From assembly GCA_017472685.1 (NCBI GenBank), contig JAFUOO010000005.1, forward strand, positions 124,001-188,000: a stretch of DNA of 64,000 nucleotides, given 5' to 3'. The stretch comes from Clostridia bacterium (GTDB lineage Bacteria > Bacillota > Clostridia > UMGS1883). Positions 28,190 to 37,388 of the stretch are shown here, piece by piece; positions within the stretch are counted from its first letter, which is position 1; each line of letters starts with the position of its first letter. A model generated the notes under the pieces. It made no database searches, had not been told where the DNA came from, and worked only from the letters and a program-made list of their open reading frames with translations. Position numbers and translations under genes: made by a program.

Positions 28190-29407
28190 ATGAAATCTCT
28201 TCGTGAATTATATAAAATAGGCAGGGGACCTTCCAGCAGTCACACAATGGGTCCCGAAAGAGCCTGCAACTATTGCAAAAATAAATACAAGGATGCCGAT
28301 TTTTACCGTGTGGTGCTTTACGGGTCCCTTGCTAAAACAGGTGAGGGTCACGGAACTGACCGTGTTATCCGCGAAACACTGGCACCCTGCAAGGTTGATA
28401 TAGTGTTTGACCTGAAAAATAATGACATTCCGCATCCTAACACAATGGACATTTATCCCTGCAAGGACGGATGTGAGATAGGTCATGAGAGAATACTGAG
28501 CGTTGGCGGCGGAATGATTGACATAATGAACGAGAGCAGTTCCATTTCAAAGGATGTTTACCGCTTCACAAAGTTTTCGCAAGTTTCGGACTATTGCAAA
28601 AAGCACGATATGCGCTTATGGGAATATGTGAAGGAGGAAGAGGGCGAGGACATATTTCTGCACCTATCGGACATCTGGCAAACCATGAAGGAAAGCGTGC
28701 AAAATGGGCTTAAAGCCGACGGCATACTTCCCGGAGGGCTTGATGTGCACCGAAAGGCAAAAAAGCTTTTCAACACACGCCACATTGACGAAAGCGCCCA
28801 GACCAAGGAAAACCGCCTTGTGTGTGCCTACGCCTTTGCCGTAAGCGAGGAAAATGCCGCAGCAGGAACTATTGTAACAGCTCCCACCTGCGGTAGTGCG
28901 GGGGTATTGCCTGCTGTTTTGTACTATGAACAACAAATACGTAATTTTAAAGACGAGGATATTGTCAAAGCACTTGCAACTGCAGGCGTTGTAGGCAATG
29001 TTATAAAAACAAATGCATCAATTTCGGGCGCGGAATGCGGCTGTCAGGCGGAAATAGGCTCTGCCTGCTCAATGGCTGCTGCGGCTCTTGGTGAACTCTT
29101 TGGCTTAAGCCTTGATGAAATTGAATATGCAACGGAAATTGCAATGGAGCATCATTTAGGGCTTACCTGTGACCCTGTGGGAGGTTTGGTGCAGATACCC
29201 TGCATTGAGCGTAATGCCGTTGCAGCAATGCGTGCCATTAATGCAATAAGCCTTGCAAGCTTTCTGAGCGAGTCGAGAAAAATTTCCTTTGACCTGGTTG
29301 TTGAGGTTATGTATGCAACAGGGAAGGATTTGAAACGTCGCTACAGAGAAACAAGCGAGGGCGGTCTGGCAAAGCTTTATAAGAGCTTTCAGAAAACTAA
29401 AAAATGA
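28190..29407 (+). CDS. sdaA: L-serine ammonia-lyase, single-chain iron-sulfur type
   Basis: A 405-residue [4Fe-4S] enzyme deaminating L-serine to pyruvate, which PflB can then split. The N-terminal beta-type domain has GRGPSSSHTMGPERA (residues about 12-26), and the alpha domain has TAPTCGSAGVLPA, GAECGCQAEIGSACSM and CDPVGGLVQIPC; the Cys residues in these motifs include the cluster ligands. The beta part is short and fused directly to alpha, giving a single-chain enzyme rather than the two-subunit form common in Gram-positive bacteria. It has its own promoter and terminator. Confidence 0.93.
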   Translation: MKSLRELYKIGRGPSSSHTMGPERACNYCKNKYKDADFYRVVLYGSLAKTGEGHGTDRVIRETLAPCKVDIVFDLKNNDIPHPNTMDIYPCKDGCEIGHERILSVGGGMIDIMNESSSISKDVYRFTKFSQVSDYCKKHDMRLWEYVKEEEGEDIFLHLSDIWQTMKESVQNGLKADGILPGGLDVHRKAKKLFNTRHIDESAQTKENRLVCAYAFAVSEENAAAGTIVTAPTCGSAGVLPAVLYYEQQIRNFKDEDIVKALATAGVVGNVIKTNASISGAECGCQAEIGSACSMAAAALGELFGLSLDEIEYATEIAMEHHLGLTCDPVGGLVQIPCIERNAVAAMRAINAISLASFLSESRKISFDLVVEVMYATGKDLKRRYRETSEGGLAKLYKSFQKTKK

Positions 29408-29410
29408 TTT

Positions 29411-29441
29411 AAAAAGGCTGTGGACACCAACAGCCTTTTTT
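29411..29441 (+). terminator. Terminator of the serine dehydratase gene
   Basis: AAAAAGGCTGT pairs with ACAGCCTTTTT around an 8-base loop, ending in a run of six Ts. Confidence 0.85.
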
Positions 29442-29526
29442 GTTGAGCAAATATACAAATTTGTGCAAAAAGCACAAAAAAGCAAGCCTATTAAAGTAAA
29501 ATTTGATAAAAATTCATAAAAATGGG

Positions 29527-29555
29527 TTGACATAAAAATAAAACTGTGCTTTAAT
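29527..29555 (+). promoter_or_regulatory. Promoter of the sugar ABC importer operon
   Basis: -35 TTGACA (perfect), 17-bp spacer, -10 TTTAAT with TGC extended -10. A short hairpin ATGTCTG/CAGACGT (29568-29585) follows in the leader. Confidence 0.75.
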
Positions 29556-29618
29556 GATGTTAAGAGGATGTCTGTAAGCAGACGTCAAAAAACAAAAAAA
29601 GAAAGAAGAGGATGAAAC

Positions 29619-30608
29619 ATGAAAAAGTTACTTAGTCTTATGTTAGCAGTTGCAATGATTTTTGCACTCGCAGCATGCGGTGGCGACAAGCCCGTTGAAA
29701 CACCTTCTGATGCTACAGAAGCTGTAGAATTAATCAAAGTTGGTATTATCAACAACGACCCCAACGAATCCGGCTACCGTACAGCTAATGACGCTGACAT
29801 GAAGAGAGTATTCACAGCAGAAAACGGCTACGAAGCATCTTTCGCATATTCTTTAAAGAATGACGAACAGATCGCAGCAGCTCAGAAGTTCATTCAGGAT
29901 GAAGTTGACTACTTACTTATCTCCGCTGCAGGTACAGCAGGTTGGGACACAGTTTTACAGGACGCTCAGGCTGCAGGCATTCAGGTTATCCTGTTTGACC
30001 GTACAATCGACGCTGACGAAAGCCTTTATGTAGCATCTATCGTTTCCGATATGGCTAAGGAAGGTCAGACAGCTGTTGATTGGCTCGCTTCCCAGAACCT
30101 TGAAACTTACAACGTTATCCACATCCAGGGTGTTATGGGCTCTTCCGCTCAGATCGGCCGTACAGGCGCGCTCGACACAATGGTTGCAGAAAACGACAAT
30201 TGGAACCTTGTAACACAGCAGACAGCTGAATGGAACGCTGAAACAGCTCAGCAGATCGTTCAGGCAGTTATCGACTCCGGTAAGGAATTCAACGTTGTAT
30301 ACGCTGAAAACGATGACATGGCTAAGGGTGCTGTAGCAGCTCTTGACGCAGCAGGTATCTCTCACGGTGTTGACGGCGACGTTATCATCATGGGCTTCGA
30401 CTGCAACAAGTGGGCTCTTGAAGAACTCTTTAACGGCAACTGGAACTATGACGGTCAGTGCAACCCCTTCCAGGCTGATTATATCGATGAAATCATCGAC
30501 GGTCTTGAAGAAGGCGTTGAACCCGCTGAAAAGGTTGTAATCATGGAAGAAAAGGGCTTTGATGCAACAACAATTACACAGGCTGACGTTGATCAGTACG
30601 GTATCTGA
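29619..30608 (+). CDS. Sugar ABC transporter substrate-binding lipoprotein (YtfQ-like)
   Basis: A 329-residue periplasmic-binding-protein type 1 lipoprotein. The signal peptide ends in a lipobox, LAAC (Cys about residue 20), followed by a short Pro/Thr-rich tether. The body resembles the galactofuranose-binding YtfQ group: IKVGIINNDPNESGYRTAN, ILFDRTIDA, GVMGSSAQIGRT, YAENDDMAKGAVAAL and IMGFDCNKWAL. It faces the outside of the cell and delivers sugar to the permeases encoded downstream. Codon use is biased (GCT, GAC, ATC, AAC) as in pflB, suggesting strong expression. Two strong hairpins separate it from the ATPase gene. The exact sugar is inferred only by family. Confidence 0.93.
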   Translation: MKKLLSLMLAVAMIFALAACGGDKPVETPSDATEAVELIKVGIINNDPNESGYRTANDADMKRVFTAENGYEASFAYSLKNDEQIAAAQKFIQDEVDYLLISAAGTAGWDTVLQDAQAAGIQVILFDRTIDADESLYVASIVSDMAKEGQTAVDWLASQNLETYNVIHIQGVMGSSAQIGRTGALDTMVAENDNWNLVTQQTAEWNAETAQQIVQAVIDSGKEFNVVYAENDDMAKGAVAALDAAGISHGVDGDVIIMGFDCNKWALEELFNGNWNYDGQCNPFQADYIDEIIDGLEEGVEPAEKVVIMEEKGFDATTITQADVDQYGI

Positions 30609-30640
30609 TAATTTGAATTTAGTTTAGTTACATAAACTGC

Positions 30641-30710
30641 ACACGCGGTACGGATATATAGTCCGCACCGCGTGTATTACATTACGGGAAAAGCTTTCCC
30701 GTAATGTAAT
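30641..30710 (+). promoter_or_regulatory. Tandem hairpins between binding protein and ATPase genes
   Basis: Hairpin 1 (30641-30675) pairs ACACGCGGT and CGGA with their complements. Hairpin 2 (30676-30710) is a perfect 16-bp stem, ATTACATTACGGGAAA with its complement around AGC. Neither has a T run. Such structures at this place usually protect the binding-protein mRNA and lower expression of the downstream genes. Confidence 0.7.
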
Positions 30711-30760
30711 GCACAAAGGTGTAGAATTATTGCTTTATTTTATATAACGGAGGCGAGAGC

Positions 30761-32278
30761 ATGGGGGATAAGAAAACAGTTTTAAAAATGCGCGGAATAT
30801 GTAAATATTTCCCGGGCGTGAAAGCTCTGCAGAATGTTGACTTCACATTGCGTGAGGGCGAAATTCACGCACTCATGGGTGAAAACGGCGCAGGTAAGTC
30901 CACACTTATAAAAGTTCTTACAGGCGTTTACCAGAAGGACGAAGGACAGATTTTTATAGGCGACGACGAAAAAAGCGTAGTAATACGCTCTCCCCAGGAG
31001 GCGCAGAACGCAGGCATAAGCACTGTGTATCAGGAAATTACGCTTTGCCCTAATCTTACTGTTGCGGAAAATATGTACATAGGCAGAACAAAGGGTGCAG
31101 GGGTGAATTGGGTCAAAATGAACTCAAATGCGAAAAAGCTCCTTGACAGTCTGCAGATTCCGGCTCTACCTACTCAGCAGCTTGGCTCCTGCTCAATTGC
31201 CGTTCAGCAGATGGTTGCAATTGCCCGTGCAGTTGATATGGAATGTAAGGTTTTAATCCTGGATGAGCCCACATCCTCCCTTGACGAGCAAGAGGTGCAG
31301 AAGCTCTTTACTCTTATGCGCGAGTTAAAGGCAAAGGGTGTTGGTATTATATTTGTAACTCATTTCCTTGACCAGGTTTACGAGGTGTGCGACACGATTA
31401 CAGTGCTTCGTGACGGTCAGCTTGTGGATGAGTATCCTATAGCAGAGCTTCCGAGAGTTCAGCTTGTTTCAAAAATGCTCGGTAAAGAGCTTGATGACCT
31501 CTCTGACATAAAGAAGCATGCCGAAAATGAAAATAGCGAACACCACGGTACGGCGGTGCTTGAGGTGAAGCAGCTTAAGTCCACAACAGGTGTTGCTCCC
31601 TTTGACTTTGAAATTTACGAGGGCGAGGTTAACGGCTTCACCGGTCTTCTCGGCTCAGGCAGAAGCGAATGTGTGCGTGCTATATTCGGTGCCGACAAGA
31701 CAGTTGGCGGCGAGGTTTTAGTGGGCGGAAAAAAGGTTAAGATCAATAAGCCCCTTGACGCAATGAAGAAGGGTGTAGGTTATCTTGCCGAGGATAGAAA
31801 GCGTGACGGCATAATCGGCGATTTGTCCGTAAGGGAAAATATTATCCTTGCACTGCAGGTAATGAAGGGCTTTTTCAGACCCTTCAGCAGAGCCAAGGCA
31901 GAAGCCTTTGCCGATGAATACATAAAGCTTTTACAGATTAAAACGGCATCCACAAACACGCCCATCAAGTCTCTTTCGGGTGGTAACCAGCAGAAGGTTA
32001 TTCTTGCGCGCTGGCTACTCACAGACCCCTCGTATCTGATACTTGATGAGCCAACACGCGGCATTGACGTAGGTACAAAGGTTGAAATACAGAAGCTTGT
32101 ATTGAAGCTTGCCGATGAAGGAAAGAGCGTTACCTTCATTTCCTCGGAAATAGACGAAATGCTCCGTACCTGCTCGCGCCTTATTGTTATGCGCGACAGA
32201 AAGGTGGTAGGCTCACTTACGGGTGACGAGCTGACACAGAATAATATCATGGCTACCATTGCAGGAGGTGACAAGTAA
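30761..32278 (+). CDS. Sugar ABC transporter ATP-binding protein (two ATPase domains)
   Basis: A 505-residue tandem ATPase of the CUT2 sugar importer class (RbsA/YtfR type). The first domain has Walker A GENGAGKST and Walker B ILDEPTSSLD, with a divergent signature around SCSIAVQQMV. The second has the usual degenerate Walker A, GLLGSGRSE, a clear signature LSGGNQQK and LILDEPTRGIDVG. It energises the two permeases encoded downstream. RBS is CGGAGGCG. Confidence 0.95.
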   Translation: MGDKKTVLKMRGICKYFPGVKALQNVDFTLREGEIHALMGENGAGKSTLIKVLTGVYQKDEGQIFIGDDEKSVVIRSPQEAQNAGISTVYQEITLCPNLTVAENMYIGRTKGAGVNWVKMNSNAKKLLDSLQIPALPTQQLGSCSIAVQQMVAIARAVDMECKVLILDEPTSSLDEQEVQKLFTLMRELKAKGVGIIFVTHFLDQVYEVCDTITVLRDGQLVDEYPIAELPRVQLVSKMLGKELDDLSDIKKHAENENSEHHGTAVLEVKQLKSTTGVAPFDFEIYEGEVNGFTGLLGSGRSECVRAIFGADKTVGGEVLVGGKKVKINKPLDAMKKGVGYLAEDRKRDGIIGDLSVRENIILALQVMKGFFRPFSRAKAEAFADEYIKLLQIKTASTNTPIKSLSGGNQQKVILARWLLTDPSYLILDEPTRGIDVGTKVEIQKLVLKLADEGKSVTFISSEIDEMLRTCSRLIVMRDRKVVGSLTGDELTQNNIMATIAGGDK

Positions 32279-32279
32279 T

Positions 32280-33377
32280 ATGGCAAAGAAAAACGCTAAA
32301 AATGGCATAGGCTCGGCTTTTGTTGGCTTATTCCGTAATCAGATTTTTATTCCCATTGCGGCACTTCTCATATTGATTGTCTTTAACCTTATTGCGGACC
32401 CGAGCTTCTTTAAAATCACCTTAGGTCAGAACAACGCAGGCGACCCCATTCTTTCGGGAAATATTATGACCATTCTCAATAACGCCTCAGAGCTGGCAAT
32501 TCTTGCAATCGGCATGACATTGGTAACAGCGGCATCAGGCGGACAGGATATTTCAGTTGGCGCAACAATTGCCATTGCAGGCAGTGTTATTCTCCGCATT
32601 CTTTGCGGAGCAGCAGGTCCCAGACCCGAAACAATGCAGGCTCCCATTATTGTGGCATTTTTGGTGGCTTGTGTGGCAACAATGCTCTTTGGTGCCTTTA
32701 ACGGTGTGCTGGTAGCATATTTCAAAATTCAGCCCATGGTTGCAACACTCATTATGTTTACTGCGGGCAGAAGCATTGCAGCGTGGATTAACAACAACCA
32801 GCTTCCCGTTATAAAGGATGTTTCCTTCAGCTATTTCGGCAACTATATTCCCGGCATACCTGTGCCGACACCTGTGTTCATAGCAATTCTTTGTATGATT
32901 GTGATTGCATTGGTTTTAAAGTTTACAAACCTGGGCTTGTATGTTCAAGCCGTTGGTATAAACTCGCATTCCAGTCGTCTTAATGGCTTAAACCCCGAGT
33001 TCATTAAGTTTATTACATACGTAATTATGGGGCTTTGTGTTGCGGTTGCAGGGCTTATAAAGGTAAGCCGTATTTCAACAATCAACTACTCCGTAATTGC
33101 AAAGGATATTGAAATGGATGCCATTTTAGCAGTTGCCCTGGGTGGTAACGCATTGGGCGGCGGTAAGTTCAGCATGACAGCGTCGATTTTAGGTGCATAC
33201 GTTATTCAGTTCTTGACAACAACCCTTTATAAGTTCGAGGTGCCCTCGGATGCACTTCCTGCTTACAAGGCTATAGTTGTAATTATCCTTGTTGTTATGA
33301 GCGCTCCTACGGTGCGTGAAAAGCTGGGACAGCTGTGGAAAAAGATAGCACCTGAAAAAGCGGTAAAGGAGGCGTGA
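32280..33377 (+). CDS. Sugar ABC transporter permease (YtfT-like)
   Basis: A 365-residue CUT2-class permease with about 8-10 membrane helices. Family motifs are seen in TLVTAASGGQDISVGATIAIAG and the LGGNALGGGKFS region near the C-terminus. ATG 32280 follows AGGAGGTGA; an in-frame TTG upstream at 32259 lies inside the ATPase gene. It is followed by a second, different permease, the arrangement of the ytfT-yjfF galactofuranose system, which supports a heterodimeric membrane part. Confidence 0.93.
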   Translation: MAKKNAKNGIGSAFVGLFRNQIFIPIAALLILIVFNLIADPSFFKITLGQNNAGDPILSGNIMTILNNASELAILAIGMTLVTAASGGQDISVGATIAIAGSVILRILCGAAGPRPETMQAPIIVAFLVACVATMLFGAFNGVLVAYFKIQPMVATLIMFTAGRSIAAWINNNQLPVIKDVSFSYFGNYIPGIPVPTPVFIAILCMIVIALVLKFTNLGLYVQAVGINSHSSRLNGLNPEFIKFITYVIMGLCVAVAGLIKVSRISTINYSVIAKDIEMDAILAVALGGNALGGGKFSMTASILGAYVIQFLTTTLYKFEVPSDALPAYKAIVVIILVVMSAPTVREKLGQLWKKIAPEKAVKEA

Positions 33378-33381
33378 GGAT

Positions 33382-34413
33382 ATGAAGAAAAATAATTCTT
33401 TAAAGACAAGAATCGGAATATCCGACACAAATTTACTGCTTGTGATTACTATTGCAGTATTCCTGCTGATGTATGTCAGCGCAGTTGTTTTCCTGGGCTC
33501 AGGCTTCACAAAGCCTCAGACCTTTTTCAACATTCTTAACGACAACGCGGCACTTATCATACTTTCCTGCGGTATGAGCATTGTTATGATAACAGGCGGT
33601 ATCGATATTTCAGTTGGTACATTGACAGCACTTGTATGTATGAGCTGTGCGGTGCACCTTGACTTTAACGGCGGTAATGTTATAACGGCAATGCTTCTTG
33701 CGTTGGGCATCGGCGTTGCGTTCGGCTTAGTGCAGGGGTATCTGGTGGCATATCTTGACATACAGCCCTTTATAGTGTCCCTTGCAGGTATGTTCTTCGC
33801 AAAGGGCATGACAACAATTGTTAACTCCACTCAGTTCAACGTTGCACACGAGGGCTTCAAGGCACTGAAGGCTGTGCGTATTTATGTGCCCTTTATGGGC
33901 TCAGTAAATAAAAAAGGCATATACGTGCCTGCTTACGTTGAGCCCGGTGTTATAGTGGCGCTTTTGGTGGTTGTTATACTGTTTGTGATACTTAAATGGA
34001 CAAAAACAGGCAGAAACTTCTACGCTGTAGGCGGCAATGTGAACAGCGCAAACATGCTTGGTATCAATGTAAGACGAACAAAGTTCATTGCACATATGCT
34101 TTGCAGCACATTGGCAGGCATAGGCGGATTTGTGTACTTCATGCACGTTGGCTCGGGCTCCGTTTCACATGCAAGCGGTGCGGAAATGAATGCCATTGCA
34201 TCAAGTATCATCGGCGGCACAATGCTCAGTGGCGGTGTTGGTAACATTGCAGGCACCTTCTTCGGTGTCTTAAGCTTAAGCACCATCAAGAATATTGTAT
34301 CGTCCCTTGGTCTGGACGAAGCATGGTGGACTAATATCACTGTGGCGGCAATGATTTGCCTGTTCCTTTTAATACAGTCACTTGTGCTTCTGAGAAAGAA
34401 TAAGAAGAAGTAA
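33382..34413 (+). CDS. Sugar ABC transporter permease (YjfF-like)
   Basis: A 343-residue second CUT2 permease with the family stretch MSIVMITGGIDISVGTLTAL, VAYLDIQPFIVSLAGMF and a C-terminal region with SIIGGTMLSGGVGNIAG. It completes a binding protein-ATPase-permease-permease operon. It starts 4 bp after the previous gene and ends at a bidirectional terminator. Confidence 0.93.
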   Translation: MKKNNSLKTRIGISDTNLLLVITIAVFLLMYVSAVVFLGSGFTKPQTFFNILNDNAALIILSCGMSIVMITGGIDISVGTLTALVCMSCAVHLDFNGGNVITAMLLALGIGVAFGLVQGYLVAYLDIQPFIVSLAGMFFAKGMTTIVNSTQFNVAHEGFKALKAVRIYVPFMGSVNKKGIYVPAYVEPGVIVALLVVVILFVILKWTKTGRNFYAVGGNVNSANMLGINVRRTKFIAHMLCSTLAGIGGFVYFMHVGSGSVSHASGAEMNAIASSIIGGTMLSGGVGNIAGTFFGVLSLSTIKNIVSSLGLDEAWWTNITVAAMICLFLLIQSLVLLRKNKKK

Positions 34414-34421
34414 ATAATAGA

Positions 34422-34452
34422 AAAAAGCTCCGACAATTTTGTCGGAGCTTTT
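34422..34452. terminator. Bidirectional terminator between the sugar ABC operon and dapB
   Basis: AAAAAGCTCCGACA pairs with TGTCGGAGCTTTT around a short ATTT loop; A and T runs flank it on both sides of the convergent genes. Confidence 0.88.
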
Positions 34453-34455
34453 GGT

Positions 34456-35214
34456 TTACTTTGATTGAATTAAATCGTTCATGTCGTACATGCCACTTTT
34501 TTTGCCAACCATGAATTTTGCTGCGGCAATTGCACCTTCGGCAAACACATCACGGGAGAGGGCAGTGTGCTTTAATTCTATTATTTCGTCGTTGCCTGCG
34601 AAAATAACTGTATGCTCGCCAACAATTGTGCCTCCGCGGATTGCGTGAATGCCAATCTCCTTCTTTTCACGCTTTTTGCGCACGCTGTGGCGGTCATAGA
34701 TATATTCCTTCTTTTCTGTGCACGCATCATTGATTGCATCTGCAATGTAAAGTGCTGTGCCGGAAGGAGCATCAAGCTTGCGGTTGTGGTGCGCTTCCAC
34801 AATTTCAATGTCAAAGTTGTCTTCCAAAACGTTTGTTGCTCTCTTTGCAAGGTCAATTATTACATTTACGCCCAAGCTCATGTTGGCAGAGAAGAACACT
34901 GCTGTGTCACTTGCTTTTGATGCCATGTATGCCTTCTGCTCAGGAGTGAGGCCAGTTGTGCATACCACAACTGGTATTTTATTTTCTGCAGCATATGTCA
35001 CAGTAGGGATTAGGCAGGAGGGGTGTGAAAAGTCAATAATAACATCTGCCTGCACATTCACCTTGTCGGGCGATGAAAAAACAGGGAAGGAGAGTGTGCC
35101 ATCGTCAACAAGGTCAATACCGCCCACAATTTCACACGTGGTGTCTTCGGCAACAAGTGCACCGATTACCCTGCCCATTTTACCACTGCAACCGGAGAGT
35201 AATATCTTTGTCAT
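34456..35214 (-). CDS. dapB: 4-hydroxy-tetrahydrodipicolinate reductase
   Basis: A 252-residue NAD(P)H-dependent reductase of the diaminopimelate/lysine pathway. The nucleotide-binding loop is SGCSGKMGRVI at the N-terminus and the active-site region is EAHHNRKLDAPSGTA with the catalytic His and Lys. It is the last gene of the asd-dapA-dapB set on the minus strand, but a rho-independent terminator lies between dapA and dapB, so it may be expressed at a lower level. RBS AAAGGA. Confidence 0.96.
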   Translation of the reverse strand: MTKILLSGCSGKMGRVIGALVAEDTTCEIVGGIDLVDDGTLSFPVFSSPDKVNVQADVIIDFSHPSCLIPTVTYAAENKIPVVVCTTGLTPEQKAYMASKASDTAVFFSANMSLGVNVIIDLAKRATNVLEDNFDIEIVEAHHNRKLDAPSGTALYIADAINDACTEKKEYIYDRHSVRKKREKKEIGIHAIRGGTIVGEHTVIFAGNDEIIELKHTALSRDVFAEGAIAAAKFMVGKKSGMYDMNDLIQSK

Positions 35215-35234
35215 TTGTAACAGTCCTTTCTATC

Positions 35235-35266
35235 AAAAAAGACAGACAGAAAAACTGTCTGTCTTT
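35235..35266 (-). terminator. Terminator-like hairpin between dapA and dapB
   Basis: Read on the minus strand, AAAGACAGACAG pairs with CTGTCTGTCTTT around TTTTT, and the stem is followed directly by a U run. It lies after dapA and just before the dapB ribosome binding site. Confidence 0.75.
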
Positions 35267-35272
35267 CGTTTT

Positions 35273-36163
35273 TTAAAGAATACCGTAATTTTTCATTGCG
35301 CTCTTTAAAACTTCAAGGTTTTTGTCAGAAATTTCATAAAGAGGCATACGGAGCGTTCCGGGACAAAGACCCATAAGCTCACATGCTTTCTTAACGGGGA
35401 TGGGGTTTGTTTCAATAAAGAGTGCATCAATAAGCTCAATTGCGTCTAACTGAAGCTTACGAGCTGTTTCGATGTCGCCCTTAAGGTAGGAAGCTATCAT
35501 GTCATGTGTTTCACGGGGAGCAACGTTAGCAAGAACAGAGATTGTACCTACACCGCCAAGAGAAAGAATGGGAACATTCTGGTCATCGTTACCGGAATAA
35601 ATGTCAATCTTGTCGCCAACGAGGCTTGCAAGCTTTGCCACCTGTGAAAGGTTACCGCTTGCTTCCTTGATGCCTACAATATTTTCGTGCTTAGAAAGCT
35701 GGACCATTGTTTCGGGGAGCACGTTAAGACCTGTTCTTGAGGGAACGTTATAAACAATCATGGGGCAGTCAGAAGCAGACGCCATAGCATCAAAATGCTC
35801 TATAAGACCGCGCTGACTTGTTTTGTTGTAGTAGGGAGTAACGGTTAAAAGACCGTCAGCACCAAGATTGGCTGCCTCGCGGCAAAGTGCAACGCCGTGG
35901 CGTGTATCGTTACTGCCTGTGCCTGCAACAACGGGAATTCTGCCGTCAACCTTCTTTACAACGTATTCAATAACGCTTAAATGCTCTTTATCGTTCAAGG
36001 TTGCGGATTCACCTGTTGTGCCGCAAGCGATGATTGCATCTGTACCGTTTTCAATCTGAAATTCAACTAAAGAACCTAAAGTATCGAAGTCGATGGAATG
36101 GTCCTCATTAAAGGGTGTTACAAGAGCAACACCGGAACCTGTGAAGATAGGGTTTTGTGTCAT
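35273..36163 (-). CDS. dapA: 4-hydroxy-tetrahydrodipicolinate synthase
   Basis: A 296-residue TIM-barrel aldolase condensing aspartate semialdehyde and pyruvate. Seen: GTTGESATLND, the catalytic Tyr in IVYNVPSRTG, the Schiff-base Lys in VGIKEASGN, and SGNDDQNVPILSLGGVG. It lies 24 bp downstream of asd on the minus strand and is co-transcribed with it. Allosteric inhibition by lysine is known for some members, not predictable here. Confidence 0.97.
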   Translation of the reverse strand: MTQNPIFTGSGVALVTPFNEDHSIDFDTLGSLVEFQIENGTDAIIACGTTGESATLNDKEHLSVIEYVVKKVDGRIPVVAGTGSNDTRHGVALCREAANLGADGLLTVTPYYNKTSQRGLIEHFDAMASASDCPMIVYNVPSRTGLNVLPETMVQLSKHENIVGIKEASGNLSQVAKLASLVGDKIDIYSGNDDQNVPILSLGGVGTISVLANVAPRETHDMIASYLKGDIETARKLQLDAIELIDALFIETNPIPVKKACELMGLCPGTLRMPLYEISDKNLEVLKSAMKNYGIL

Positions 36164-36187
36164 ATTGAGTCGGCTCCTTTATAAAAT

Positions 36188-37186
36188 TTAGTTCATATAT
36201 TCAATAAGCTTTTCAGCAATCTGAACAGCGTTTGCTGCTGCGCCCTTTCTGATGTTGTCAGCAACAACCCAAAGGTTTACACCGCTTTCAACGCTTTCAT
36301 CGCGACGGATTCTGCCAACGTAGGTTTCGTCTGTGCCTGCAGCTGTAATAGCCATGGGGTAGAGGTTGTTTGCTGTATCGTCCTGTACAACAACGCCGGG
36401 AGCAGCTGCTAAAGTTGCCTTGAGCTCGTCAAGGTCAAAGCTCTTTTCAAATTCAACATTGATGGATTCGCTGTGGCCGTTGAATACGGGAACACGAACT
36501 GTTGTAGCAGTAATCTTCATGTCGGGATTGCCAAGAATCTTTCTTGTTTCCTTAATCATCTTTTCTTCTTCCTTGGTGTAACCGTTGGGAAGGAAAACGT
36601 CAATGTGGGGAATGCAGTTGCCTGCGATGGGGTGGGGGAACTTTGTGGGTGCTTCACCCTGTAAACCCTTTTCCAAATCATTCCAGCCGCCTACGCCTGC
36701 ACCGGAAACTGCCTGATATGTGGAATATACAACTCTCTTGATTGTGTACTTATCGTCGAGAGGCTTTAAAGCTACCATAGCCTGGATTGTGGAGCAGTTG
36801 GGGTTTGCAATGATACCCTTGTTCCACTTAATGTCTTCGGGGTTAACCTCAGGAACAACCAGGGGCACCTCGGGGTCCATTCTCCATGCGGAGGAGTTAT
36901 CTATAACTACGCAGCCCTTGCTTGCAGCGATGGGAGCGAACTTTTCAGAAGTGGAGCCACCTGCGGAGAAGAGCGCAATGTCGATACCGCGGTCGAAGGA
37001 TGTTTCTGTGAGCTCTTCGATAACATATTCCTTACCCATGAACTGCACCTTGCTGCCTGCGCTTTTCTTGGAAGCGAAGAGATAATATGTATCCACGGGG
37101 AGCTTCTTTTCTTCGAGAACCTTAAGGAAAGTTCTGCCTACCATGCCTGTTGCGCCAACAACGGCCACTGTCAATTTCTTGTTCAT
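36188..37186 (-). CDS. asd: Aspartate-semialdehyde dehydrogenase
   Basis: A 332-residue NADPH-dependent enzyme making aspartate semialdehyde from aspartyl phosphate. The nucleotide-binding motif GATGMVGRTFL is at the N-terminus and the catalytic Cys is in IANPNCSTIQ; GAGVGGWNDLEKG is also family-typical. ATG 37186 follows AAGGTAGTG; a GTG at 37195 is in frame but overlaps the RBS. It is the first gene of the operon, with a promoter at 37258-37286. No lysC (aspartokinase) is present nearby. Confidence 0.96.
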   Translation of the reverse strand: MNKKLTVAVVGATGMVGRTFLKVLEEKKLPVDTYYLFASKKSAGSKVQFMGKEYVIEELTETSFDRGIDIALFSAGGSTSEKFAPIAASKGCVVIDNSSAWRMDPEVPLVVPEVNPEDIKWNKGIIANPNCSTIQAMVALKPLDDKYTIKRVVYSTYQAVSGAGVGGWNDLEKGLQGEAPTKFPHPIAGNCIPHIDVFLPNGYTKEEEKMIKETRKILGNPDMKITATTVRVPVFNGHSESINVEFEKSFDLDELKATLAAAPGVVVQDDTANNLYPMAITAAGTDETYVGRIRRDESVESGVNLWVVADNIRKGAAANAVQIAEKLIEYMN

Positions 37187-37257
37187 TTCTAACACTACCT
37201 TACTAAAATAGATTTATTGCGTAAAGGTTTCTGTAAAAGCCTAAAAACCTTTAATAT

Positions 37258-37286
37258 ATAATATCACCCCATGCTTTTGTTGTCAA
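37258..37286 (-). promoter_or_regulatory. Promoter of asd-dapA-dapB
   Basis: On the minus strand: -35 TTGACA (perfect), 17-bp spacer, -10 TATTAT. The leader of roughly 65 bases holds a hairpin of AAAGGTTT/AAACCTTT (37223-37251) and is too short for a lysine riboswitch. Confidence 0.75.
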
Positions 37287-37388
37287 ACAAATTTTACAAA
37301 ATAGGGGTGGATATTTTGAACGATATATGTTATAGTATATACGTGGTTTTGTGTCAAAATTCCACAAAAGCTTGAAAGGATGACAAAA

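Noticed and set aside
37187-37260. Lysine riboswitch upstream of asd
   Set aside because: The leader is about 65 bases with one small hairpin; the lysine riboswitch needs roughly 170 bases with five helices.
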